64,000 nucleotides of DNA from Polaromonas sp. P2-4 (GCA_024703855.1 CP087965.1:1496001-1560000), one strand, 5' to 3'; shown: positions 8,212 to 17,703, counted from the stretch's first letter. Notes: generated by a model from the letters alone, not told the origin. Program-made: numbers and translations.

Positions 8212-10351
8212 TGAAGCGGCCCAGGAACAATTGGCGCAGACGCCTCAGGCCCTGGGTGGCGAGCGGCTCGAAGCCGTGGTTGAAGCGCACATGCACTCGT
8301 TCGCCGAAAGCAGAAGGCAGCATGCCGGGGGCCAGCCGCAAATCGACCAGGAATACGCGCCCGATGGTCTTCACCCCGTTCGGATCATTCGGCGCGGTGG
8401 GGATGACGCCGCCACCCGATATCCCGAGCGCCGGGGTTGGCAGTTCTTCCACGCCGCCCGGCAGCTCGCGCGCCATGGTCGCCTTGAGCGTGGTGCCGAC
8501 GATCTCGGCCAGCCGCAAGTCGGCCGACTTGAGACGGGTGCGCACCAGATCGATATCGTCTTGCGGCACCACTACCCGCGCCAGCAATTGATTGGTTTCC
8601 AGCACGTAGCCGATCAGCTCGCCCTTCTTGAAATACTGCCCGGGCATGTCTTGCGGGCGGGCCGCGATCAGCGTGCCGTCGGCTTCCGCATAGCCCACCA
8701 TTATGGAGACTCGCTCTTCGACCCGGCGCAGCACCTGGCGCTCCTGTTCCAGCCGCGGCAGCGAGATTGCGGCCTTGACCGGATCGGAGAATTGCTCGGC
8801 CCGGTACTTTGCCTCCGCTTCCGCCACCTTGGCGCGGTTGACTTCCAGTTCGGTTTGCAGCAACGCATCTTCCAGCACAAACAACGGCGTGCCGCGCTTG
8901 ACCTTGGTACCCGGCTGCACCAGCCAGCGCTGGAAGAAGCCGCTGCCGCCAGCGTGCAGGATCGACTGGTCCGGCAGCCAGATCACGCCATCAGCCCGGG
9001 TATGCAGTGGCATCGGGCAGGCAAACGCGATCAGCAATACCCCGGCCATGATCGCGGTCGATATCCTGACGACGTGCGTGCGGCGCCGCTGCAGCGTCGG
9101 GCTGCGCGTCACATGCTTGTAGGCCTTCCAGAGCGGCATGCAGATCAAGGTGAACGCGCCCCACAGCGCCAGGATCGTGCCGAAGATGAAAAACTCGCCG
9201 GCGATGAACAGCGTGATGGTTATCGTCACGAATACGCGGTAACACCAAGCCAGCGGCGTGTACGACAGCAGCCAGCGCCGCTCGGCCCGGGTTTCGGTCG
9301 GCTCGTCCTGGTCATGCACGCCGAACACGTACCGGTCCCATAGATACGTCAGGTATTTCGGTCCGCGCTGCGCGAGATTGGGCATCTCGATCAAGTCGGT
9401 CAGGATGAAGTAGGCGTCGTAACGCAGCAATGGATTGCCGTTGACGATCAGGGTGGAAACGCCGGCGATCAGCATCACGTTGAACGCGACCGCGCGCACT
9501 ACCCCCGGCTCGGCGATGACCCACACATACATCGCGACGGACGCCAGCGCGAGTTCGACCAGCATACCGGCCGCCGCCACGGTGGCGCGCCGGTACTTGG
9601 ACGGGAACGACGAGGACGAAGAAGCCTCGACATAAGGAACCGGCGCGAACACCAGAAACATGAGCCCCATCTCGTGCACCGCGCCGCCCCACTTCTTGGT
9701 AGCGAAGGCATGCCCCAGTTCGTGCAGCAGCTTGACGATCGGATACACGATTGCCATCACCAACAGATTGCTCGTCGACAGCACGCGATCCGAAAGATTG
9801 TGCGTCAATTCTTCCCAGTGCTGGCCGGCGAGGACCAGAGCGGGCAGCACCAGAATCAGCCACAGTGCGATTCCCTGCCGGCTGAAACACCATGCCACGG
9901 AGGGCATCCAGCGCGTCAGGAATGGATCGGGATCGACCAGCGGCAACTTCAAGCTCATCGGATTGAACAGCCACTGCTTCAGCGTTTGCCGGCGCTTCTT
10001 TTTATAGCGTTCAAACAAGCTCGCCGCATCGGGCGTGACATCGGATTGCAGCAAGTCCGCGGCATGCAGTTGCACCAGCAGATCCACCACTTCGTTCTGG
10101 GTGAACATGTCGCCGCTGGAATTTTGGTTAGCGCGCTCCCACAGCGCCTGTACGGTTTGCGTGCCATCCATCTGCACCACCAGGCCGTAAGCGCCGGGCG
10201 ACAAGCGGTGGTAGCGACCGCCTGACTGGTCTTGCACCACAAACCAGACCTGGTTCCGGTAGACGTGGCGCGTGACGCGAGCTTGCGGCATCAGGCGCGG
10301 CTTGAGTTCCACGACGCTGTGCCAGGATTGACTGAATATGGTGCGTGCCAT
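8204..10351 (-). CDS. PqqD-like / M50 metalloprotease-like / HlyD fusion membrane protein
   Basis: 715 residues in three parts. Residues about 25-105 resemble a PqqD-like winged-helix fold (RVTRHVYRNQVWFVVQDQ, then YHRLSPGAYGLVVQMDGTQT), a class known to bind leader peptides. Residues about 150-450 are polytopic with the site-2-protease motif LLHELGHAF and the partner motif NGNPLLRYDAYFILTD. Residues about 460-700 are HlyD-like, with the half-motifs FFQRWLVQPGTKVKRGTPLF and PGQYFKKGELIGYV around a coiled coil. The zinc ligands HExxH and the downstream Asp are retained, so it may be an active intramembrane protease. The gene lies 23 bp after the GAF/HlyD gene, and its stop overlaps the SecA-like GTG start, which implies coupled synthesis. 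I infer an inner-membrane component of the exporter, possibly recognising substrate through the PqqD-like domain. Confidence 0.85.
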   Translation of the reverse strand: MARTIFSQSWHSVVELKPRLMPQARVTRHVYRNQVWFVVQDQSGGRYHRLSPGAYGLVVQMDGTQTVQALWERANQNSSGDMFTQNEVVDLLVQLHAADLLQSDVTPDAASLFERYKKKRRQTLKQWLFNPMSLKLPLVDPDPFLTRWMPSVAWCFSRQGIALWLILVLPALVLAGQHWEELTHNLSDRVLSTSNLLVMAIVYPIVKLLHELGHAFATKKWGGAVHEMGLMFLVFAPVPYVEASSSSSFPSKYRRATVAAAGMLVELALASVAMYVWVIAEPGVVRAVAFNVMLIAGVSTLIVNGNPLLRYDAYFILTDLIEMPNLAQRGPKYLTYLWDRYVFGVHDQDEPTETRAERRWLLSYTPLAWCYRVFVTITITLFIAGEFFIFGTILALWGAFTLICMPLWKAYKHVTRSPTLQRRRTHVVRISTAIMAGVLLIAFACPMPLHTRADGVIWLPDQSILHAGGSGFFQRWLVQPGTKVKRGTPLFVLEDALLQTELEVNRAKVAEAEAKYRAEQFSDPVKAAISLPRLEQERQVLRRVEERVSIMVGYAEADGTLIAARPQDMPGQYFKKGELIGYVLETNQLLARVVVPQDDIDLVRTRLKSADLRLAEIVGTTLKATMARELPGGVEELPTPALGISGGGVIPTAPNDPNGVKTIGRVFLVDLRLAPGMLPSAFGERVHVRFNHGFEPLATQGLRRLRQLFLGRFSV

Positions 10352-10374
10352 GGCGCTATCTCATCCAGCTCACG

Positions 10375-11463
10375 TCAGGGCAGCCAGGTCCACAGCGACA
10401 AGGTAAGCCAGTCGGTGAAGGTATGGGTCAGCACCCACCACAGGCGGCGGCTTCCCACTTCGATCTTGCCGACGCCTTCCATGCCGGGACGCAGGCGCTC
10501 CGGCTGGCGGTCGAGGCTGGCTTCGACCCGGAAGAAATTCTTGCCGTCTTGCGCCGTGGCGACCGGCGTCACCTTCAGCACGGTCAGCGGCATCGGTTCA
10601 CCGGCAATACCGGTAATCACGATCTGCCCGGTTTGGCTCGGATAGACATGGCGGATTTCACGCTCGTCGACTTGCAGGATGACGCGATAGCTTTTAAGCG
10701 GTGCAATCTCGAACAGCTTCTTGCCGGACTCGACCGGCGAGCCAATCTGCTGACTGAGATCACCCGATACCACGATGCCGTCATACGGCGCGGTCAGATC
10801 GCGCGTTCGATTTTTTTCGGTAACCAGCGCCAGCTGCGCCTGCGCCTGCCGCAGTTGCGCGCCGATCACCTGCACCGCAGTCATGTCATGGGTCGCCATC
10901 GCTTCGCGCAGGCGGTTGTCGTACTGGTCACGCTCGCTCGACCAGCGCACCTGCTCGATGCGCAAGTCGCGGTCATCGAGCTGAGCCAGCGGCTGGCCTT
11001 TCTTGACGGTGTCGCCAGCCCGAACCTGGCTGGCGCCGATGAATCCCTCGAACGGCGCCGCCACCACGCGCTGCACCTCGCCTTCGATCACAGTCTTGGC
11101 GGTGACGCGGTAATCGAACGGCACCAGGACCAGTACCGCCAGCACCAGCACCGCCAGACTTGTAGCGAACTTCCATACCAGATGGCGCGGACCGAACAGT
11201 TTTTCCAGCAAGGTTTTCGACTCGTGCGCCAGGCGCGCGATTGAACTGCGCTCGGCTGCTTTCCTTTGCTCGACGATCGGCGCGATCAACGTCGTAAAGC
11301 CATCCAGCCACGCCATGTCCGCCGCAGTGAAACCTGTTTCGGCCGATTTTCCCAGCGTGATGACGGCGATGCAGTGCGCGCCTTGCATCATCGGGTAAGA
11401 CAAGACATCGGTATCGCCCGAGCACACCATCAAGGCGAAGTGTTCCGGATGCGGCGCCGTCAT
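10375..11463 (-). CDS. GAF/HlyD fusion, membrane and HlyD coding piece
   Basis: Begins in the last third of the second GAF domain (HFALMVCSGDTDVLSYPMM), passes a single transmembrane helix and ends with the HlyD barrel-sandwich and beta-barrel parts (MEGVGKIEVGSRRLWWVL at the end). Read alone it would be called a HlyD-family secretion adaptor of 362 residues. Confidence 0.75.
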   Translation of the reverse strand: MTAPHPEHFALMVCSGDTDVLSYPMMQGAHCIAVITLGKSAETGFTAADMAWLDGFTTLIAPIVEQRKAAERSSIARLAHESKTLLEKLFGPRHLVWKFATSLAVLVLAVLVLVPFDYRVTAKTVIEGEVQRVVAAPFEGFIGASQVRAGDTVKKGQPLAQLDDRDLRIEQVRWSSERDQYDNRLREAMATHDMTAVQVIGAQLRQAQAQLALVTEKNRTRDLTAPYDGIVVSGDLSQQIGSPVESGKKLFEIAPLKSYRVILQVDEREIRHVYPSQTGQIVITGIAGEPMPLTVLKVTPVATAQDGKNFFRVEASLDRQPERLRPGMEGVGKIEVGSRRLWWVLTHTFTDWLTLSLWTWLP

Positions 11464-12203
11464 TTCCGTTTCGTCGTCGGCTTCGGCTGTTTTAGCCGGA
11501 GTCGCAGAATCACGGTGCTGGCATTGATCAGCTTGCCGTGATCGTAAGCCTCGTTCATCGCCGCCGTATAGGCTTTGACAATCGGCGTATTTTTTTCAAA
11601 GGTAGCCGCCTCCGACAGCGCCGCCACCTTGACCGCCGCATTCTCGACCAAACCGAATGCCACGCGAGAGCAACCGAAGCGCTGCCGCATTTCGTTGGTT
11701 ACTTCAAACAAGGCATGCTGGAATTTGCCGTGCCGCAGCGCCACGGCGACGGTTTCCAATACGCCGGCGACCCGTTCCTTGCCGGCCACCGCCAGGTCGA
11801 TCTCGCGCATGGCGAACATATTGGACAACCAAGCGCTGCCCCAGTGGATCTGGCGCAAGGCGGTCTGCACCTGCAACTCGGAGCCGCCGGTATCGAGTGC
11901 AACCACCCCGCCGACTCGTTCGCCCACGGAGATCGGGTAGGCGATGTGGGTAAAGCGAACTCCCTCGGCCGAATCGGGCTGGACAATACCGCGTCTCTCG
12001 GTCAAAGCGCGTTCGACCACACTGCTTAGACGCGACATGTCCGGCGCGGATTCAGGCCAGGCGGCAATCGGGACAAAGGTATGTGCTTCGACGCCCTCGA
12101 CCAGAATAGCCGCGGCGCTGCGTCTGCGACTTCGTTGCAGATCAGGGCCAGCCATGCGCGGCAGAGTTCGTCGGAGTTCTTGGCCTGTACGAAAGAATCC
12201 CAT
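11460..12203 (-). CDS. GAF/HlyD fusion, GAF coding piece
   Basis: Carries most of both GAF-like domains in frame from AAILVEGVEAHTF onward. The first about 30 residues of this open frame are out of frame with the family; the true N-terminus is MGDDISSILRGEP at 12268. The final residues after NASTV (RLRLKQPKPTTKRK) are out of frame as well. Confidence 0.65.
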   Translation of the reverse strand: MGFFRTGQELRRTLPRMAGPDLQRSRRRSAAAILVEGVEAHTFVPIAAWPESAPDMSRLSSVVERALTERRGIVQPDSAEGVRFTHIAYPISVGERVGGVVALDTGGSELQVQTALRQIHWGSAWLSNMFAMREIDLAVAGKERVAGVLETVAVALRHGKFQHALFEVTNEMRQRFGCSRVAFGLVENAAVKVAALSEAATFEKNTPIVKAYTAAMNEAYDHGKLINASTVILRLRLKQPKPTTKRK

Positions 12204-12522
12204 GATGAAAAGTCACGTTGCGACAGTGTCGGCTCGCCTCGCAATATAGAAGAAATATCATCACCCATTGATAACCCGATTCAATTTCATGCTCGCCTTC
12301 TTGTGATCATCCCAGAATTCGAGTTCTTGGCGAGGACGAAGGCATCCCAGAGTGGAACGTCTCGGCTTCGCCGATTCATTTTCGCTGGTGCAGCGGGAGA
12401 AAAACTTGAGGCTATTTTCAACTTACTGAATAGATCTTCCCGATGCCGGATACTGCAAATACTGAGTCAATGCTCAATATTCGTCATCAGAAACAGCTCC
12501 CCCTGGAGGCCGCGGGCAACTC

Positions 12523-13287
12523 CTACTTTGAACCCGACAACTTTATACGCAGATCTATTATGTCGAACGGGTAGAATTTGCCGTCATACCTCAATTTATG
12601 CCTGAGGATTTTCCTGTTCCCGGTAGTCCTTGCGCTTATCAATAAATCGGAAAAGCCATGTGACACAGTCGGTGCGACCGTTAAAGTGAAATCGGTTACT
12701 CTCGTGGTGTAATTCTTTGTGCCGCCAGGAACACCTTTCTCGTAGGTCCAATGGCGCATTGCGAGGTCCCTTAGAACGGGACGCATTTCCTTTCCCTCCA
12801 AAATGTACAAGGAAAGAGAGTCATCATATCCTCCTTCAGAGAATCTAGGCTCAACATTTGCGCTCACTCTCAATCCAAAAGCCCTGACATCTTTAGCAAG
12901 AAAATAGCGCGCAGTATCGAGCTTAAGTGATCCTTCGTTTACATGTGTAACCGCATCCTCACCAATACTTCCTTTGTATGTGCTCAGTATAGCTAGCGTG
13001 CCGGCGTTCACCATTGCTATGTAAAGTGGCAGCTGATAGTTAGTGGCGGCGGGGTATTTTGGCGGCTCATACGCTATAGCAACGAGCATTATATTTTTAT
13101 CGTCGGGCCACGCCTTGCAACTAGCAGCTCGTACGTTTCCCTCCGTTCCAATTTGCAAAGTCACTCTTAAGGAATCGATCACCTTATCATCACATACTTG
13201 CGCCGTATCTGCGTAACACAGCAACGGCGCAAGCATTGCTATCATTACCAAGCAGCGGAACGGACGCGTCGATCTTCCGTACTTCAT
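12523..13287 (-). CDS. Exported protein of unknown function (254 aa)
   Basis: The start is set at MKYGRSTRPFRCLVMIAMLAP (13287), which gives a standard signal peptide ending near CYADTAQ; the frame is open to 13335 but those residues would precede the basic n-region. The mature part is about 230 residues of mixed beta content with four or more cysteines (QVCDDK, AASCKAW) and no motif I recognise. It lies between the giant gene and the exporter genes in the same direction, 91 bp after the giant stop, and is noticeably richer in A and T than its neighbours. It may be an accessory periplasmic protein or an unrelated insertion. Confidence 0.6.
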   Translation of the reverse strand: MKYGRSTRPFRCLVMIAMLAPLLCYADTAQVCDDKVIDSLRVTLQIGTEGNVRAASCKAWPDDKNIMLVAIAYEPPKYPAATNYQLPLYIAMVNAGTLAILSTYKGSIGEDAVTHVNEGSLKLDTARYFLAKDVRAFGLRVSANVEPRFSEGGYDDSLSLYILEGKEMRPVLRDLAMRHWTYEKGVPGGTKNYTTRVTDFTLTVAPTVSHGFSDLLISARTTGNRKILRHKLRYDGKFYPFDIIDLRIKLSGSK

Positions 13288-13377
13288 AGAGTCACACCGT
13301 ATATGATTGAAAACGTCGTTTGTGGTCAGCGTCACTTAGAAAAGCATCAGTCGTCGCCCCGCGTGCTAAAAAAATAA

Positions 13378-16300
13378 TCATCCTTTCACCTTCACCACCA
13401 GCCCGGTCTTCTCCGCAAGGCTGCGCTGATCCTGCGTTGCGCCCAGGAAGTCCGCTACCCAGTTTGCCTTGATCAGCTCGCTGCCCTGCTGCACGGAACC
13501 TGTCCAGTCCACGCGCGGTTGGTTGCCGCTTGTGCCTGACGCAGTTGTACCCGACGCGCCGCTGCTGACCACGACATAGCCGTATTCCTCGTCATCCTTG
13601 TCGCTGTTCAAGCTCGACTGGACCACGATGCTGGCCTGGCGATCGTCGAAATTACTTGCCTGACCCACGTTCAGCGTGATCCTGGCGGTGGTCGCCAGCT
13701 TGCCGTCCGACACAGTGTAATTAAAGCTGTCGATGCCGGTATACCCTTTCGCCGGCTTGTAGGTGTAGCTGCCGTCAGTGTTGCGCGTGAGCGCGCCGTG
13801 CGCCGGATTGGCGAACGCAAGGCTCAAGACATCGCCATCGGCATCGCCGATCAAGGCGCTGAAGTTGATCTTCACGCTGCCGTCCGTCTGCAACTGGAAG
13901 CTGGCGTTCTGCACGACCGGCGCGTCGTTCACCGGCAGTACCGTAACCGTCAACGGGACGGTGGTTACGGTACTGTTGCCGTTGGCCTGCTCGGTCGCGG
14001 TAGCCACCACGCTCAGGTTGATCGTGCCGTTGAAGTTGGCCGGCGGCAGCAGCGTCAGTTTCCCCAGGTTCCAGCTGGTGATGTCGGCGCTGGTGTTGCC
14101 CGCGCTGGCGGTAAAGCTGCTGACGCCATCGCTCAGGGTGGCACCGGCCGGCAGCGCGTTGATGGCGATGGTCAAGGTTTCCGAGCCGTCGGTGTCGGTC
14201 AGCGCGGCATTGATCGACGACAGAGGGATTGCGGTGTCTTCCAGCCCCGTGTTGACCGGCAGCGTTTCGCTCAAGGCGATGTCGTCGATCATGGCGCCGC
14301 GGCCATTGGCCGCAGTGCTGCTCGGCTCGCTGACGATCCGGATCTTTTGCGCCTTGCCGGTTCCCGTGAACTGGTAGCTCAGCGTTTGCCAGTTGAGCGC
14401 GGTTTCCGGACTGATGTTGGCATAACTCGCCAGCTTCACCCCATCGACATAAATGCCGATACGGGTCATGTCGGCGCCCGCGCCAACCTGGCCGGCATAG
14501 TCAAAACTGAGCGTATAGGTGGCGCCGGCGTTGGTAGTGACGCTGCGCTCGATTCCGAGCGTGTCGTGCCCTGCCCCGTTGCCGTCGTTCAGATTCAACC
14601 AGTTCTGGCCATTGCCGGACGCCGCGTAGACCACGCTGGGGCCGCCGTTGCCATCAGGCATCTTGTCGCCGCTGCTCCAGATTTCGAAGACGTGCTGGCC
14701 GCTGCCGTTATTGCCCGGAGCGCTCACCAGGTCCCAGCCTTCCAGTTGGGTCGCGTGTACCAAGGTAAAGGTCGGCGTCTGGTTGGTTACCGATTCCCAG
14801 CTGGTGCGGAACAGTTCGCGGCTGACACGGACTGAATCGATCAAGCTGAGGGTCGGTGCATCAGCCGCCGGGGTAATGGTCAGGCGAACCATGCTGGAGG
14901 CGCTCAGCCGGCCGTCGCTGACGGTGTAGCTGAAGCTGTCGTCGCCGCTGAAATTGGCGAGCGGCCGGTAGGTGTAGCTGCCGTCGGCGTTCTTGACCAG
15001 GATGCCGGACTGCGGATTACCGGTGCTGATGGTCAGCGCGTCGCCATCCACATCGCTTACCGCGGCCAACAGATTGAGGACGATGCTGCCGTCCTCGACC
15101 AGGATGGCGCTCACGGTGGTGGCAACCGGTGCGTCATTGATTGCGGCGACGGTCAGGCTGACGGTAGCGAGGTTCGAATCCAGAGAGCCGTCATTGACCT
15201 TGTAGGTGAAGCTGTCGGGGCCGTTGTAGTTGGCATGGGGCGTGTAGCTGTAGCTGCCGTCGGCGTTCCGGGTCAGCACGCCATGGGCCGGGCCGGTCAC
15301 GATGACGGCAGTCAGCGTGTCGCCGTCGACGTCGCTGGCACTGGCCAGCAGGGCAAGCGTCACGATGCCGTCTTCGGCAAGCTGCGCCGCGCTGTCGCTC
15401 AATACCGGCGCATCGTTCACCGCTGCGACGGTGATCACCACTTCCGCCAGGTTGGAATCAAGCGCGCCGTCATTCACCTTGTAAGTGAAGCGATCGACGC
15501 CGTTGAAATTCACATTTGGCGTATAGGTGAATGTGCCGTCGGCATTGGCGGTGAGCGCACCATGCTGCGGGCCGGTAGCAATGCCGGTGACCAAGGCGGC
15601 GCTGTCGATATCGCTTGCCAGGGCAAGCAGATCGATGCGCGCACTACTGTCTTCCGATATCGCGGCCTGACCGTCTTGGGCAACCGGCGCATCGTTCACT
15701 GCGGCGATGGTCAGCGTGACGGTCGCAATAGCGGAATCGAGTTCGCCGTCGTTTACACGGTAAGTAAAGCTGTCCGTGCCATTGAAGTTGGCGTGCGGCG
15801 TGTATGTGAAGCTGCCGTCGGCATTGACGTTCAGCTGGCCGTATGCCGGGCCGGCCACAATCGCGGCGGACAGATTGGCGCTGTCGATGTCGGCGGCGTT
15901 GATCAACAGGTTGACCGCAATCGCATTGTCTTCACTGGTACCAAGAGTAATGTTGTCGGCGGTGGGCGCATCGTTTACCGCAGTGATGGTCAGGTTGACG
16001 GTGGCCAAGTTGGAATCTGCCGCGCCGTCGTTGACCTTGTAGGTGAAGCTGTCGGTGCCGTTGTAGTTCGCATCCGGCGTGTAGCTATAGGTGCCGTTGG
16101 CGTTCTGCGTCAGTGCGCCGTGGGCCGGACCGGCCACGATGATGGCGGTCAGCGTGTCGCCATCGACATCGCGGGCATTGGCCAGCAGGTCGATTGCAAC
16201 CGCGTTGTCTTCCGCCGTCGTGACAGCAACGTCGGCCGCCAGCGGTGCGTCGTTGACTGCCGCAACGCTCAGGCTGATGGTCGCGATGCGCGATTCGGCC

Positions 16301-17703
16301 TGCCCATCACTGACCAGATAGCTGAAGCTGTCGGAACCGTTGTAGTCGGCGTTGGCCAGATACGTATAGGTGCCGTCGGCATTGATCGTGAGCGTGCCGT
16401 GCGACGGACCGTTCACGATTGCCACGTTCAGCGCATCGCCGTCGACGTCGTAGGCGCCGGTCAGCAGCGACAGGCTGACCGCCGTATCTTCGTTGGTCGC
16501 CGCGCTGCCATCGGCGAGGGTCGGCGCGTCGTTGACCGGAGTCACCGTGATGCTGACAGTTGCCACGTTCGAGTCGGCCTGGCCGTCGTTGACCAGGTAG
16601 GTGAAGCTGTCCGAACCGTTGAAGTTGGCATCCGGTACATAGCTCACGCTGCCGTCGCCATTGACCACCAACCGGCCACGCTGCGCAGCTGCCACGATAT
16701 TGGCGGCGAGTGTGTCGCCGTCAATATCGGAAGCATTGCCTGTTAGGCTAATTTGCAGTGCGCCGTCTTCGGCCAAGGTGCCAGTGATGGCATTGGCAAC
16801 CGGAGCGTCGTTGACCGCGGTGACGGTCAGATTGACGGTGGCAAGATTGGAATCCGCCGTGCCGTCGCTGACCTTGTAGGTGAAGCTGTCGGTGCCGTTG
16901 TAGTTCGCATCCGGCGTGTAGCTATAGGTGCCGTTGGCGTTCTGCGTCAGTGCGCCGTGGGCCGGACCGGCCACGATGATGGCGGTCAGCGTGTCGCCAT
17001 CGACATCGCGGGCATTGGCCAGCAGGTCGATTGCAACCGCGTTGTCTTCCGCCGTCGTGACAGCAACGTCAGCCGCGAGCGGCGCGTCGTTGACTGCCGC
17101 AACGCTCAGGCTGATGGTCGCAGTGCGCGACTCGGCCTGGCCGTCACTGACCAGATAGCTGAAGCTGTCGGAACCGTTGTAGTCGGCGTCGGCCAGATAC
17201 GTATAGGTGCCGTCGGCATTGATCGTGAGCGTGCCGTGCGACGGAGCGTTCACGATTGCCACGTTCAGCGCATCGCCGTCGACGTCGTAGGCGCCGGCCA
17301 GCAGCGACAGGCTTACCGCCGTATCTTCGTTGGTCGCCGCACTGCCATCGGCCAGGGTCGGCGCGTCATTGACCGGGGTGACCGTGATGCTGACGGTTGC
17401 CACGTTCGAGTCGGCCTGACCATCGCTGACCAGGTAGGTGAAGCTGTCCGAACCGTTGAAGTTAGCGTCCGGCACATAGCTCACGCTGCCGTCGCCATTG
17501 ACCACCAACCGGCCATGCTGCGGCGCTGCCACGATGCTGGCGGCAAGTGAGTCGCCGTCGATATCGGAAGCATTGCTCGTCAGGCTGATTTGCAGTGCAC
17601 CATCTTCGGCCAGGGTGCCAGTGATGGCATTAGCAACCGGCGCATCGTTGACTGCTGTGATGGTCAGGTTGACGGTGGCGAGGTTGGAATCGACCTGCGC
17701 CAT
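13378..17703 (-). CDS. Giant protein segment 15: cadherin-like repeats, jelly-roll domain and C-terminal tail
   Basis: About eleven cadherin-like repeats from 17.7 to 14.9 kb and again after 13.95. A jelly-roll, carbohydrate-binding-like domain sits at 14.8-14.25 (TPTFTLVHATQLEGWDLVSA; TYTLSFDYAGQVGAGADMTR; IRIVSEPSSTAANGRGAMID). A block of three repeats is duplicated with a spacing of 837 bp (16081 and 16918). The last 95 residues are a polar linker rich in Ser, Gly, Thr and Asp, then PRVDWTGSVQQGSELIKANW and VADFLG, ending KTGLVVKVKG. There is no RTX nonapeptide and no hydrophobic anchor. Confidence 0.85.
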   Translation of the reverse strand: MAQVDSNLATVNLTITAVNDAPVANAITGTLAEDGALQISLTSNASDIDGDSLAASIVAAPQHGRLVVNGDGSVSYVPDANFNGSDSFTYLVSDGQADSNVATVSITVTPVNDAPTLADGSAATNEDTAVSLSLLAGAYDVDGDALNVAIVNAPSHGTLTINADGTYTYLADADYNGSDSFSYLVSDGQAESRTATISLSVAAVNDAPLAADVAVTTAEDNAVAIDLLANARDVDGDTLTAIIVAGPAHGALTQNANGTYSYTPDANYNGTDSFTYKVSDGTADSNLATVNLTVTAVNDAPVANAITGTLAEDGALQISLTGNASDIDGDTLAANIVAAAQRGRLVVNGDGSVSYVPDANFNGSDSFTYLVNDGQADSNVATVSITVTPVNDAPTLADGSAATNEDTAVSLSLLTGAYDVDGDALNVAIVNGPSHGTLTINADGTYTYLANADYNGSDSFSYLVSDGQAESRIATISLSVAAVNDAPLAADVAVTTAEDNAVAIDLLANARDVDGDTLTAIIVAGPAHGALTQNANGTYSYTPDANYNGTDSFTYKVNDGAADSNLATVNLTITAVNDAPTADNITLGTSEDNAIAVNLLINAADIDSANLSAAIVAGPAYGQLNVNADGSFTYTPHANFNGTDSFTYRVNDGELDSAIATVTLTIAAVNDAPVAQDGQAAISEDSSARIDLLALASDIDSAALVTGIATGPQHGALTANADGTFTYTPNVNFNGVDRFTYKVNDGALDSNLAEVVITVAAVNDAPVLSDSAAQLAEDGIVTLALLASASDVDGDTLTAVIVTGPAHGVLTRNADGSYSYTPHANYNGPDSFTYKVNDGSLDSNLATVSLTVAAINDAPVATTVSAILVEDGSIVLNLLAAVSDVDGDALTISTGNPQSGILVKNADGSYTYRPLANFSGDDSFSYTVSDGRLSASSMVRLTITPAADAPTLSLIDSVRVSRELFRTSWESVTNQTPTFTLVHATQLEGWDLVSAPGNNGSGQHVFEIWSSGDKMPDGNGGPSVVYAASGNGQNWLNLNDGNGAGHDTLGIERSVTTNAGATYTLSFDYAGQVGAGADMTRIGIYVDGVKLASYANISPETALNWQTLSYQFTGTGKAQKIRIVSEPSSTAANGRGAMIDDIALSETLPVNTGLEDTAIPLSSINAALTDTDGSETLTIAINALPAGATLSDGVSSFTASAGNTSADITSWNLGKLTLLPPANFNGTINLSVVATATEQANGNSTVTTVPLTVTVLPVNDAPVVQNASFQLQTDGSVKINFSALIGDADGDVLSLAFANPAHGALTRNTDGSYTYKPAKGYTGIDSFNYTVSDGKLATTARITLNVGQASNFDDRQASIVVQSSLNSDKDDEEYGYVVVSSGASGTTASGTSGNQPRVDWTGSVQQGSELIKANWVADFLGATQDQRSLAEKTGLVVKVKG
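16081..17700 (-). repeat. 837-bp higher-order repeat of three cadherin-like units
   Basis: The sequence starting GTAGCTATAGGTGCCGTTGG occurs at 16081 and 16918. The DNA downstream of each is nearly identical through three successive repeats (the LAADV, LADGS and VANAI units). 837 bp is 279 codons, three repeats of 93. This is a segmental duplication inside the repeat array. Confidence 0.8.

Larger units (their letters stand above)
10375..12268 (-). pseudogene. GAF-domain / HlyD fusion adaptor, two frameshifts
   Basis: Joined, this is about 630 residues. Two GAF-like cytoplasmic domains come first (VEAHTFVPIAAWPES through GGVVALDTGGSEL; then RFGCSRVAFGLVENAAVKV through MQGAHCIAVITLGKSAETG). 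One transmembrane helix follows (LVWKFATSLAVLVLAVLVLV), then a periplasmic HlyD section with the half-motifs ASQVRAGDTVKKGQPLAQLD and LTAPYDGIVVSGDLSQQIGS. Frame changes lie at about 12110 and 11515. After the second, the reading DSATPAKTAEADDETEMTAP links the pieces, so the apparent ATGA overlap at 11460-11463 is probably not a true gene boundary. The gene is the first of the closely packed exporter set and runs with the M50/HlyD and SecA-like genes. GAF domains could bind a small ligand or a partner and gate export; that is inference. Confidence 0.75.

Noticed and set aside
8174..9343. 389-codon plus-strand frame
   Set aside because: Antisense to the intact M50/HlyD gene, Gln/Arg/His-rich, with no family resemblance.
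11460..11463. True ATGA overlap between two genes, GAF and HlyD
   Set aside because: The downstream frame reads upstream of this ATG without a stop through a plausible linker and completes the second GAF domain, so a frame change inside one fusion gene fits better.
15235..16746. 503-codon plus-strand frame with internal repeats
   Set aside because: The repeats are those of the cadherin-like array read on the other strand; no independent signal.
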